DNA from: Parachlorella kessleri
Taxonomy: Eukaryota > Chlorophyta > Trebouxiophyceae > Chlorellales > Chlorellaceae
Assembly: GCA_001598975.1 (NCBI GenBank)
Contig: BBXU01002067.1
Span: 1 to 64,000 of the forward strand
Direction: 5' to 3'
DNA length: 64,000 nt
Below, piece after piece: positions 32,610 to 45,200 of the stretch. The position numbers were made by a program, and so were the translations under genes. The notes under the pieces were generated by a model. That model saw nothing but the letters and a program-made list of their open reading frames with translations, did not search any database and was not told the origin of the DNA. The stretch's first letter is position 1; the number at the start of each line of letters is the position of its first letter.

Positions 32610-35600
32610 GTATCAACCGGTTTCCATGCCATCATGGGCCCTTCAGGAGCCGGGAAGTGAGTCCCCTTCCACGCAAAACCGGTGCAAGCGCTGGGTGCAT
32701 ACGTCTGGCAGCTTATGCAGAGGAGTATGTCATCCACTCAGGCCCTGAAAGGGCAGAACACTGTTGTACCTGCCAGCAACATTGTCAGCTGTAGGCGAAC
32801 TGTGCCTCTGGTTGGACAAGCCCTCCTGCTGTGAAGGTAACTAAACGACCAGCCAGCCTGCTGTGCGCAGGTCTACGTTGCTCAACGCCCTGGCCTTCCG
32901 CCTGGACAAGGGTGTACAACTGGAGGGCAAGCTGCGACTAAACGGGCAGCCCTACAACACAGCAGAGCTGAAGCAGATGTCAGGGTGAGGCTGAGCTCCA
33001 TGCAAGCCAGCTAGCTGCTGACCAGGGCTAGCAGTAGCCTCTGTACAGCCACGATGGCTGGAACTCTACCCTTGTTTGGTATGGCATCCATTGTGCAGCC
33101 CTCAACTGCTGAGCAGATGCTGTGCTGTTCAAGACCCAATGCATGAGTGAGGAAGCTGTGAGGGTAGATAAGAAGAAGCGAAAAATATCGTCCCACCTTT
33201 CTATGCAGTTTGCTTCCGGCATGAACACCCCCTCCCCGCTGGCTTTGCCGGTGTGTGCAGGTATGTGATGCAGGACGACCTGCTGAATGGCCACCTGACG
33301 GTGGAGGAGACGCTGACCTACACGGCCCGCCTGCGCCTTGACCGCGCCTTCACCGAGGCGCAGCGCACGCAGCGCATTGAGGAGGTCATAAAGGAGTGCA
33401 ACCTCAGCAAGTGCAGGTGAGCTGCCTAATGTCCACCAGGCGGGAGAAGCGCATGCTGCATGGAGCAATAGGGTGGCTAGCAGGGGGAGCTAGTGGTTGG
33501 GCGATCACAGTACAGGCATGGAGCTTGGCTGACCCTCGGCCCGCATTGCGTCAGCGGAGGGTTTCATAGGATTGTACAATGTATGTTAGAGGCTGCAGGG
33601 TCCTGCAGTTGCAGATGTCCCAAGGAAGTATTACCATTCAACCGTCTTGTAAACTGCTTGAGAGGACACAACGTGTGTATGGGGAGCCGGCGCGTCACTC
33701 ACCCTCCAGCAGGACCAAGAATTGAGCAAATTTGTGCTGAAGGTAGCCCTGTTCACAGCAGCCCCCCATGCCGAGCATGCAGGCGCACCATTGTTGGCAG
33801 CCCGCTGCGCAAGGGCATCAGCGGAGGGGAGCGTAAGCGGCTGTGCGTCGCCATGGACTTGCTGACTCGACCACAGCTTCTGTTCCTGGGTGGGTCTCTC
33901 ACAGCGCACGAGGTTGCGGACAGCCAGCGCCCCTACCTCCTCTCTGCTTGCAAGCCAGCCAGGCCCTTGCGGGCCCCATGCTGGGGTTTCCAGCATTCTG
34001 CGGCGTGGAATGGAATAGTGTGCAGAAGTTTGGCTGCTCCGATCATTCAGGGCCGCTGGTTCCGCCGTCCCCTGTGGAGCTGGTGCAGACAAGCCTGCCG
34101 TCTCGGTCGGGTGCACAGCATGACCGTTGTCAGCATGCACACGCTCTGGGAATGCTGGCTTGCGCCCGCAAGTGCACCAACCCGTGGCAGAGTGGATTAG
34201 GCCGTGCCCCCTGGGCCTCTGCCCTGCAGACGAGCCCACGTCTGGGCTGGACAGCGTGACCGCCCTCAGCCTGTGCACCACCCTCCGTGAGCTGACCCTC
34301 ACCCTCAGCTGCACCATCCTCTGCACCCTGCACCAGCCATCGGCCAAGATCTTCTCGCTCTTCGACTCGCTCATCCTGCTCCAGGTACGTTACCTATGCA
34401 GCGGAGCCGTGCCCTGCCTGTTGCATCCTTGTTTTCCTGCTTTGGTGAACAGGGCGGGCGGCAACTCTTGGGCCTCGGGGCGTCTAAGCACTGCTTCAAC
34501 AGATCGCCAGTGTGGTTAACAGATCACAGCCCAAGGAGCCCTGGCTATACATCCTGCGCCCCTCGGTCAGCCTGACATATACTGGCCCCGCGTATCCCGC
34601 ATTGCGTGCAGAACGGGCGGCAAGTGTACCATGGCCCGCCAACTGACGCCGTGCACTACTTTGCCAGCCACGGTTTCCCGTGCCCGCCCCTCACCAACCC
34701 GGCAGGTTCGCTGGCTGGCTACTGGGCAAATAGAGCATGGCCAGGGCAGGCTATTGTAGGACACGAAGCTTCCAAGGTCCCCCATACCCCTCAAAAGTGT
34801 TCGGTGCTGGGAAGTACTGGTATGGTGCTGACGTGGAGCTGCGCCATTGCCCAGCTGCATTGAGGGGCCACTCACGGTCCTGGGTTTGATGCTGCTGCAG
34901 ACCATGTCATGGACATCATCACCCCCCAGATCATGGCGGACGGCAAGGTGGCCAGCCACCTGGACCTGGCCACTATGGATGCCACTGTCACCTCCTTCAG
35001 GTGGGACAGCAAATTGCAGGTTAGCAACCTGGGGAAGACCCTTCCGTTGAGAGGGGGCAGTGTTGCTCACCTGGGAAGATGCATGTGAAGTGGGGACCTA
35101 GGGCAGCAGCGGCATGGCAAGGGCGCGCCTGCGCTCCCCGACACTGTGGAACGCAGGGAGGGAGGGGCAAACACTTTACCGAGTCCACATGTGCAAGGCG
35201 GCGTGTGTCTTTCCTGACAAGCGGGGTGACCTGCATTTGTGCCCTGCTGTGCTGCAGGCTCACTGAGAACCCGTTGTCCGACCCAAGCGGCAAGGAGCTT
35301 GGCCTGGCCCTCAGGGAGAGGATAGCCTGGACTCGGCAGTATCAGATCCTACTTGGGTGAGGGGCATGATTGATGCACATGGTTGGACAAGCCCTCACGG
35401 AGCGGATGTCCAAAGTTTGGCCGTATCAGTGTTACTGGGTGTGGATTCGAGGCACACCTGCGATTTGACCAGGTCCTGGGAAGCTGTGTGTGAGGTGCAA
35501 GCAGCGCGCTTGACACCATATAGCATGATAGGTGATGCCTTTGTGACACCCAGAGGGTTTGCCAGCAAGTAGTAAAGAGGTCACGTTAATCTGCATGGCT

Positions 35601-37964
35601 GCAGGCGCTGTTTGCGCGAGCAGGGTCGCAAGTGGAAGACGCTTTTCGCGCTACTGCTTCAAAGCATGGCAATGGTGAGGGCACGTTGGATGCCAGGAGC
35701 ACATACCTCAATTGCTAATATTACAGCTGCTTGGCCCATGCGACGGGTGACATGTCCTTCGTCCAGCACACCGCCTTCAGTGTCTACAGCAAATGCTTGA
35801 CCCGTTGCCGGTACGAGGGAATTTGCCTGGCCCTTGCTAGCCCCACCTACTACAGCCAACCCCTGAGCTTGCTTCATGAGGATGTCTGCCGGACTTTCCC
35901 CCATCCTGCACGGGTCTGGACGATGATAGGGAGGCGGTGTGCCTGCCTGCAGGCGGCGCTGATCGGGAGCGTCTTCTTTCAGATTGGCACCAGCCAGGTC
36001 AGCATCACCAAGCGGCAACCGGTAAGCAACTTCCACCCGGCACCACCCAGGCCAAGCTTGGCTCCTACGGGGTCTAAGAATTTGCCCCAATGGACCTTGC
36101 CTTGGGGTCTCAGTGTGTAGTGCTGAAAGACGGCGTGCTGTGGGTCATAGCACAGTCTAGTCTGAGTGGCGCCACCTGACCATGCTGCCGTGTGTCCGCC
36201 CACCAGTGCTATGGGCCCTATACAGGCAGATCTGTACTGCCCTGATAACCTTAGCAGAGCCCACATGGTTGCAGGTGCTGTTCTTCTGTACCATCAACCA
36301 GGGCATGTTTGGAGCCCTGGGCATCATCAACTCCTTCCCCTCGGAGCGGGTGCTGACGCTGAGGGAGCGGGCCTCTGGCATGTAAGTGGCTGGCCAAGTG
36401 GCAGCGCAGCGCTGGCTGCAGCTGAGCGCGCTCTGATGCCCCTCTGCTGATGGTAGATGGCACCCAGTATTTCATGAGCATGGGGCGCACCCCACAGTGA
36501 CTATACCGCCACCAGGGGGCCAGCGTCTGCGGTTTGCTGAGGATTGTACCAAGCCGCTGCATCATATGACCCACAAGGTGTAGGCCGCATGGAGACACGC
36601 TGCAGTAGTCTTAGGTGGCACTCTGTAGCACAACACGGCTCGGCACTTACCCACTGCCTTGCAGGTACTATGCCTCCGCCTATTTCCTGGCCAAGATGAC
36701 GGCCGAGACGTTCATCTACGTCCTCAGCCCCGTCTTCTTCTCGTGCATCGCGTACTGGATGGTGGGCCTCCAGGTAGGTGGACAGCGTACCTGCAATCAG
36801 GGGGGCTGCAAGAAGCCTGGAGCTGTCCTGTGGAACACCGGCTGCCGCTGCGCTCTGGAGGTGCCTGGCATCAGCGGGTTACCCCACCGGTTGCGTGTGA
36901 TCGTGCCAAGAAGCCGCTGGGTGCGTGGGGTTGCAGAGCACTGCTGTGGTTGACCACCCCGCTTCTTCTGTGAGACAAAGACATCACCGGCGGGGCCCCT
37001 GCTGACAACGCTGCATCCCACGCACCATGCGTCATTGCTCCCCTGCAGCCAGTGGCGGGCAAGTTCTTCATCTTCACTGGCTTCATGGTGCTTTGCCAGC
37101 TGTCGGCAACATCCATGGCCCTGGCCATCTCAGCGGTGTGCCGCGAGGTGGACCTCTCAGGTCGGTCGCTGGCAGGCGCTGCTTGGGGCCCCAACCCCGG
37201 CCTAGGCGTAGGGAGCCAGACAAATTTGCCAGCTGTAGATTTCTAGATCGCAGCTTGTGTGCTTGCCATGCAACAGTAAGAGGAGGCATGCCCCTCACAT
37301 GCGCATGGGCCCAAAGAGCACTTGGCACTGTCTGAGCTGTGCACAAGCTGGCTGGCTCTGCGATACCGTATCGAACTGCCCCATGCAGTGGCAGTGCTGC
37401 CCATGGCGCTGGAGGTGTCCCGCCTGTTTGGTGGCTTCTTCCTGGCCCCCGCCATGGACAACGCGTGGGCGGTGTGGCTGGACGCCATCTCTTACGTGCG
37501 CTACTGCTACATTGGCATCTCGCTGAACGAGCTGACGGGCCTGGAGCTCACCTGCACAGCAAATGACGTGTGAGTGAGGCGGCGGCGTGTGCATGTATCC
37601 TTCGTCTGCATGTGAGCAAGGCTCAGGTGCAGGATGCTTGTGGCATGGGTGTGTGTACCGCTGTGTTGGGCTTTGTGGCATTCTGTTGGCATGATATGTT
37701 GTTTGACTGTGGTCCAAAGCATGTTCAGCTGAGCGGCAGCCATTGCGCTGACCACATCTGACAATTGCAGAGTAGGCCGCCTAACCCTGGCGTTACCCAC
37801 TTGCTTGCAGTGCCAAGGGCACCTGTGTGACCTCAGGGCAGCAGACAATTGACAAGCTTGGGCTTGACTACCTTTCCATCGGCGCTTGCGCTGGCATTCT
37901 GGTGGGCTACATTGTCGTCTGCCGCACAATAGCTTACCTGGGCATCCGCTTCTTGAAGTGGTGA
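32610..37964 (+). CDS. ABCG-type half-transporter (ATPase then membrane domain), 5' exons unresolved
   Basis: ABCG half-transporters dimerise and export lipids, sterols or other hydrophobic compounds. Exon 32610-32656 has FHAIMGPSGAGK (Walker A), joined in phase to 32871-32984 (STLLNALAFRL). YVMQDDLLNGHLTVEETL near 33260 is the Q-loop region. GISGGERKRLCVAMDLL near 33820 is the signature. LLFLDEPTSGLDS (Walker B, D-loop) is split by an intron between 33890 and 34230, and CTLHQPSAKIFSLFD near 34330 is the H-loop. The membrane half follows: ALIGSVFFQIG, FFCTINQGMFGALGIINSFP, ERVLTLRERASGMYYASAYF, FSCIAYWMVGLQ, CQLSATSMALAISAV and ISYVRYCYIGISLNELTGLE. The last exon encodes a final helix and ends RFLKW at TGA 37964. 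All catalytic motifs are present. The N-terminal lead-in before Walker A is missing, so the true start lies upstream of 32610. Confidence 0.88.
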
Positions 37965-38271
37965 GCAGCAGCCGAGCTTTGGTTGATGTCGCTGACGATA
38001 ACACGAGTAACTGGGTGATGGCTGTGGATGCCTATGGGTTATAGCTTAGTAGTATAGCTTACATATTTCGTTCTTTTTTTTGCATCTGCTCTGGCGAGGG
38101 GACCTGAGGACCTCCCGTCATTTTCCTGCTTTTCATGCCGCTCGTATTTATGCTCTCCGTAGGGATGTCTGCTGTGCCCTGGTGCCTTACTTCACACCTG
38201 TTCACTGCATAGCACAAGAGTTGGGGTCAGTGCTTTGGTGGCGGCTGCTGCTGTGGCGGCTGCCGCTGGCC

Positions 38272-38282
38272 TGACAGGTGTT
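38272..38282. repeat. Left target-site duplication of the SINE
   Basis: TGACAGGTGTT abuts the T tract. The same 11 bases stand at 38539-38549 on the far side of the element. Confidence 0.8.
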
Positions 38283-38538
38283 TTTTTTTTTTTTTTTTGG
38301 AAACCTGTCCCACGGCGACCTCCCGAGAGAGACGCTGTAGATAGGTGGAGGAGAACCAACTAGAGGCACAACATCTCTAGTTAACAACTAGGGTCGCAAA
38401 CTCCCCCTTTGAAGCCAAGTACGAAGTATAGGGTTGACCTAAAGTGGCCGGCTCTAGGTCCGGGGCGGCAGGGATCGAACCGGCGACCTTCAGTTCCCTA
38501 ACCGAAGCAGTTTAACCTCATGCTCGGGAGATGACAGA
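38283..38538 (-). mobile_element. tRNA-derived SINE, intact, minus orientation
   Basis: Read on the minus strand, the element starts near 38538 with a tRNA-like head. The head carries a canonical polymerase III B box (GGTTCGATCCC, near 38479-38469) and an anticodon-arm-like hairpin (TTCGG/CTGAA). The body is about 180 nt. The element ends in an A-tail, seen as 18 T on the plus strand at 38281-38298. It is flanked by an exact 11-bp target-site duplication. It codes for nothing and would need LINE machinery in trans. It sits about 320 bp past the ABCG stop, between two convergent genes. Confidence 0.82.
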
Positions 38539-38549
38539 TGACAGGTGTT
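38539..38549. repeat. Right target-site duplication of the SINE
   Basis: TGACAGGTGTT, identical to 38272-38282, directly follows the tRNA-like head. Confidence 0.8.
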
Positions 38550-39205
38550 ACATAGCTTTGAATCCCACATGCAGCAAGTTGAACCCCCAAACTGGACCCT
38601 AGACGATGCTGTTGCTGGTTACAGTACGCAGCTCTGGAACATTCACATGGTTGTAATCATGCTCATGAGAGGAGGCCATAAGGTGAAGGAGTGGAATTGG
38701 CACCGGTATATGATTGGTGAATGCTACGCTTAAGCAAGGATTAAGCAGGGAGTCACGAAGTATCACATGCACAACAGCAAGAGCAGCAAGACCATGCCAA
38801 GGCCCATTGCAGGCATTGCGGCCACAGCCTGGCAGCGGTCTCCCGAGGACAACACAGCTATCTATCCATACATCCACACCAATGCAACATAGCAACGTGC
38901 GTGTGCAATCTCCACGGCATACATTCACAATGTCGGGTATGCAAGGGCCCAGCCAGATCCAATCCGCAACCTAGTAGACCATGCTGTGATCTAAAGGTCG
39001 TACTCTCCTGCCTGCCGTAGCCTCCTGCCTCCGCCACTGGCAGCCGTCACACTGCAGGCAGGAAGGGAGGGCAACAGACAGGGCCTTCAGCACTTGGTGA
39101 AGTTTCCAATGCATTTGCCTTGATCTCAACGCTTCAGTCCGCACCTATCAAGCCCCATGCAGTGGCAAGTCCAGGACGATGCCACAGAATCTCTGTAAGA
39201 TGGAC
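38550..39205. other. Intergenic between the SINE and the G8 gene
   Basis: No exon is recognised on either strand. It is likely to include the 3' UTR of the minus-strand G8 gene. Confidence 0.5.
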
Positions 39206-42200
39206 TCACTTGGGCAGGCTGAGGCTATAGATGCTGCCGCCACCGTTGCTTGGCAGCGCCTCCGTCCCGTTGCACCTCCCGCAGGACTGGTTGCAGTAGC
39301 CTCCGACCACGGTGTAGGTGTCGTTGCAGGAGCCAGACAGGACCAAGGACTGCGGCAGGGGGCAGCAGAGCAGGCAACAGTGTGATGACGAACCTTGCAG
39401 GGTACAAACCAAAGCGAGCCCATTGCACCCGGTGCAGCAGCTGAGGGGCCCTGATAGAAATAGCTGCTTCAGAACCCCATCTCTTGCAGGCTGAACATAA
39501 TGGCTGCAACGTGGTCAACCGCAAGAACTTCTCTGTCTACACAAGCGGTGCCAGCAAAGCCAAGCCATGCAAAGCGCCACAGCGCCGCGCGCCACTCCTT
39601 ACCGAGCAGAGTGAACCGTCTGGAAAGGGGGTGTCTGTGCACTCCACGGACTGGGCGGCTGCCGGGCTGCAGGCTCCACATGTGAGCTGGCAGTACCCTC
39701 CCTGCATTGCATCAAGGCGACTGATAGGTCAGGACATGCTGCAACTAATGCACTGGAAATGGAGACAAAGCTGCAGCGCACCAACTGGCCCTTCAAAAAA
39801 GCGTTGGCTTGCTTGGCGGGAGTGCAGTGTCCGCGCGCATGTGTGCATATGCATCTTGTCCGTGGACGAGAAGTGTGCCTCTCTGGATGGTGATGTCATG
39901 CCTGGTCATGAAAAGCAACCCGTCCCCAACTTGCCTCCTGGATGTACTGGTTGGAGCACCTGCCCGCTGCCTGGTTGTCGGCGCAGGGCGTGCCATCGGG
40001 GGTAGGGATGTCGGTGCACGCCCCATTCACCGGCTGGCACCTGGTTCAGGAGGCAAGGCGATTGCGGTAACTCTCTGTCATGACATCCTTGGTCATTGAG
40101 GTGTACATGTTGCTGCTAGTATGCTACATAGACCCTCTCATGGGCACGCTGCAGCACCAAGGCTCGAGGCTAGGCGATCGTTGGATGCCAAGGAAGCTCC
40201 TCCACCGGTCATGCGCCTCCTTGAATTTGCGGAGGGAAAACCACTGGCACCCAGGCAGGCACATCAGCAACTTTCTCTACCCCAAGCACCCCACAACCCG
40301 GCAGTGGTGGACAGCAGCAGTGTGCCGACTAGGCAACTCTCGGTACTCCCAGTCACAGCCTCAAGCAGCCCACCTGCCGCAGGTGATGGCGCAGAAGCCG
40401 GAGCCCTCCAGGGCTGGGCACTTGCCCCACGCCTTCTGCTCCCGGCAGGAGAACAGGCCGGGTGGCGGGGTGTCCAGGCAGGGCGCTGTGCCCTGGTCCG
40501 TCTCCACGCTGCCCAGGCTCTCAATGGAGGCCACCTGCAAAGGGTGGGACAGGCGGGGTTAGGTAAGGAGAAGTTGAACAATCAACAAGGAGGCCACCTG
40601 CAAAGATGACCAGGCCATCTGCTTCCAAGGCTCGCCAGTAGAACTGTAACACTAACACAAGTGTGGTGTGAGCAGGGGCAGCGCTTTGCGTAGGTGTGGG
40701 CGTACTACTACTGTCACAGCACCACCCACAACTCACCGAGTTGATGGAGGCGGAGGCCCCTGTGCAGACACCGCAGGTAGCCGAGCAAAACCTGCAGGGC
40801 GGAAGAGGAGATGGCAGGCAGCCTTCACCATCACATCAGACCCAGCGACAAGACAAGTGCTGTACAGACAGGGTGCTGCCACGCCCCACCTGCACCTGCA
40901 CCTTGGCTTGACACAGGATGTCAAGCAACAGGCGCAAGCTCTCGACGGCGCACAGTCAGGCCCTTGCTTTATTAGTATGAACCAGCAGGTCGCAGTATCT
41001 GCCACCCCCACCAAACAGCACTCCATACGGTGCGTACATCTCCACGGCATGCACGGCACAGTTGCCTGTCAGGCAACCTGCCTGTTGCTCCCGGCAGGGG
41101 CAAGCCCTGTGATCATGCCGCCTGACGCCCATGCTGCTGCAGGGGTACAGTGAGAGGGAGCACTCACCCGCCCGAGGTCATCCAGGACTGGGAGCACTGG
41201 CCCCACGCCTTCTGCTGCGCACAGGTGTACCCCCCTGCAGGCAGGATAATGTGCGCATGGTGGCGGCTGCCATGACTACTGACCCCCCTGTGGGGGCTGC
41301 TGCGCTTAGGGCAACAGCATGCACCGTCTGCCCGGCCCAAGGTGAGATGTAATGGGGATGCTAAATCTTCACTAAATTGGGTGGAGGTCCGTTGACTCGT
41401 AGCAATCCTACGGCACCGGCGGGCAGCCGCCCCGTTCCCTCCTCCTCGCATCACCCTCGACTCAAATCCCCCTCTGGCAACTACTGGCAAGGTCAGACGC
41501 AAGCAGGTCCTGCCTCACCCGTGGGGACCTTGTCTGTGCACGTGTTTGCCAGCGCGCACTGGCCGCAGGTGGCCATGCAGTATAACCCGCTCGCCATCCA
41601 GGACTGGGAGCACTGGCCCCACGCCTTCTGCTGCGCACACGTAAACCCGCCTGCGGTGCCACCGCACAGAGGCCAGCGAGCGCATAGGTGTCAGTGCTGA
41701 CGCAGTACCGAAAGGACGGGGGTTGAAAAACAGCAAGAAGTTGCACGGTGGGGACAGCCTAGCACAGACGCAGCCCCCAGGCATAGAACAGAGAGCAGAG
41801 CGGTTGAGCGTGCTCCACTTGTCTAAGGTATTGGGAGCCTGGCGGGGCCTTGACCCAGTGCAAGCGGGTTGGCATGTAGCTCGGCAGCTGTTACCGCCAG
41901 GATATCCAGGTGCTCTTCATCCGCCCATCATACCATGTTCAGGGATTCTTTAAGAACTTATGAGCTTGACGCTGGTATCTCACCTCAAAAAGAGCCTGCC
42001 TTACCTGGCGGCGCAATGTCGGTGCAGGAGGATGGTGAGACCTGGGGCGTGGGCTGGGTGCAGCGGCCGCAGGTGGCCGCGCACCAGTTGGAAGCACTCA
42101 TCCACGACTCCTTGCAGTTGCCCCACAGGCTGCGCTGAGAGCAAGTGGTGCCGTCTGCAGAAGAGGTAAGAAGAAAGAAGGAAGGTGTCAAGGGGATCGG

Positions 42201-45200
42201 AGGCGGGCGACCACCCCTTGCAGGTGCCACACACACAACCTGCGCTGGCGGCAAAAGATGTGGTGGGGCAGCACTGCGGTGAGAAAGAGGCTAGCCAGGA
42301 CTCCTGTGCCGTGACTCGGACAGACGGTCCTGCAAAGATCCCCACATAGACCCAACATCGCCTGAACAAAGCAGCACGCCCATGATGTGGTTCGTAAGGG
42401 CCAGGGACCGCGGGCAGGTGGCAGGCGGGCGCAAAGGGGGCAGGCGTGCATCTGGTGGGTGTGGGACTCTGCAGGTCAGTCTTTCGACCAGGGTGCACAG
42501 CAGGCAGCACAGCACAGCACAGCACCGAACCCCACCTGTGGGCTGGATGTCAATGCAGCCGGTGGCAGGGGAGGTGGTCGACCCAGCAACAGCAGGCGCA
42601 GGCGCTGGCGCCTGGCAGCGCCCGCATGTGGCGGCGCACCAGCCGGCCATGGTCATCCAGCTGGCGCCGCACTGGCCCCACAGCTTCTTCTGGGCGCAGG
42701 TGGTGCCGTCTGTGAAAGGCAAAGTTGTGGAAGATCTGATTCAATCAGCTGTTAAGTAGAGGACAGGTAGCAGCACAGCAGGCCAAAGCAACCAAAAGTG
42801 CAACCACCCAAAGCCACAGGCGAGCCCTAGTGGTGGGCGAAGGTTTGCGCTACCATGATGCCGAGCGACGCTTTGTTTCTGCCGCTGCCGCCAGGGATGG
42901 GTGTCTTTGCAGAGCCACTTGGCCGACAGCAGGACCACCACCCTCCCTTGGCCCCAAGGCCACCTGGTGGGGACGCATTGCCAGGGCTTCAGGCACACTA
43001 TGCCTTGGATCTTGCAATTCCTTGCTAGGCCCTGAGTCATTTTATTATCCGTTGGGAGGCCTGCCAAGCCTGCACTGGTGCGTAGCTACGGTAGCTGTGG
43101 CGCCCCTCACCGTTGGGCTGGATGTCGTTGCAGCTCCCGCTGGGGCCTGTAGTGGCCGAGGCGGCATCAGATGGGGAGGAGGAGGCTGGGCTGCCGATGG
43201 CGGGAGGAATGTCGTCAGCCTGGTCAGCCATCCAGCAAAAGGTGCCTGCACGAGTGACACAGCCACCTCTTGCTCTGCACCCTGGCGTGATGTCATGATG
43301 AGGGGAGAAAACAAGAGGGCATGGACACATACAAGCGGATTTGATGGCCATGGAGATGACACCCCTACACGTAAGATCACTGTGCCGGGCAGAGCTGGAG
43401 AGGGCTCCCACAGGGGGTGGTGTCATGGGGAACACCGCCATGATCTACCCTCTTCCCAACACTTTGCAGAGTGCAAGCACAGCGTGCGTGCGACCCACCG
43501 CAGTTGCCGCTGGTGAGTGTGATAGCGTAGTACAGCGACCAGTAGCGGAAGCCGCGCACCGTCACCCCGTCCCGGGTGAAGTCAATGCCCTGCAGCACAG
43601 CGCGCATGACAGTGCAGTATAAGCAGCGAAGGGCTCTGGGGTCCTCTGTGTTGTTGAGCTGTTTGTTCCCCTTTGACTGCCTGCCAAGTACAAAATGCCT
43701 GTATAGTGTGCGATGGTTCTGCTGCTGCATGCGTGCAACGCGGTGCCCATGCAAGCCGGCAAGGCATGGGACTGCAAGAAGCTCGTTTCCAGTCTGCAGC
43801 AGGCATGCCTTTCTTGAGCTCGTAGCTAGCGGGTTCCATGGCCCGGAAAATGCAAAGACAAAAGATATATACAGCTTGACCCCAAGCAGCCCTGCCAAGT
43901 GGGCTGGTCGTCAGGGTGAGTTAGAGTCACCTCCTTACCTGGGTTTCTGAGTTGCCGGGGTCGACCAGCTTCACATACAGGTGGTGACCTGCTCACAACC
44001 AACGCAACCAGGCAGAGCTTTGTAGTGGCTAGGGACAAGTATGCCGGCAAGCACTTTGTATCAAAAGCTTACCGTGACAAGGCATGCCCAAGTGCCCGTC
44101 ATCACTCCCACACTAAACTGTAAAGGTAGCGTGTCATGACACCACAAACTCAGGCAGCCAGGACTGCAGTTGGGTTTATGCACCTACTAGTAGTCCCCCA
44201 GGCAGGGCCACTGACCGTCAAAGTAGTAGGCGGTGCCATCGCCGTTGACAACCTGGTCCAGGGAGGACGCCTGCCACAGGTCCTTGTTGAGGCTGGAGTA
44301 CCAGCGGAAGACGCGGCGCACGGAGAAGGAGGAGCCTGCGGTGTGGTGAGGGCGGCAGCAGCATAAAGACGCCACTCTGCTGCGAGGTGCGAGAGATCAA
44401 GCCGCCCCGAGGGCATGCCAAGCAAGCTTCCAGAGCGAGCCGCCGTGAGGATGGCGTGGGGGACCGCGGGGTGGAGCCTGCAGGTACCCTGTGCACTATG
44501 GACTTGTAAGGCCTAGGGATGCAAGCAAGAGGCGAAGGGCAGACATAGGACGCACAAAAAGGCTTGATGAGCGCCATGCTGGCAGGCCGCTGTCCCAAGG
44601 AGTCGAAGGGACAGGGATGGGGCTTGGTACTGGAGCATGGGCCTTCACACTCGGGCATCAAGCAGCAGTTGCCTGCCTCCCCACGTGGCACGCTTACCAG
44701 CTGGGTAGCGCGTTGAGTAGATGATGGAGGTCCCGACCGGTACCTGCACCACCAGTCAGCAGCCAAGCCATTATCAATTTAGAATGCGGTTAGGTATATA
44801 GTAGCAGGCATCTACATTGGCCCTGGAGGTTACCATATCCTGCTTCGCGTATGACTCGGCCTGGGTGCAGAATCTTAACCTTCATGCCTTCTGATAGCAT
44901 TCGTGCATACACCACATTGAATAGCATACCTGAGAAAGCCAGATTTCGTGGTACTTGGGAGCTCCGCCGGTGTAGTGCGCATACCAGCCGGTGGTGCCTG
45001 CAAGGGAGGGAGGGGGAGGGGTGTCAGACTGTCTCTTGTGAGCGGGCCCGCAGCCGTACTGCATACTAGTTGGTGCATACTAGTTATTTTCCCTGTGAGC
45101 AGCCCCCTCGCAAGCCAGTCCCACGATGTAGGAAGGTAGGAGGAACACTGCATCAACACAAGTAGGCCGCAACCGAGCCAGCACAATTGTGATGCTTGCC

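Noticed and set aside
38440..38538. Functional tRNA gene
   Set aside because: The B box is good, but the acceptor and T stems mispair and the anticodon loop has eight bases. Together with the A-tail and target-site duplication it is a SINE head.
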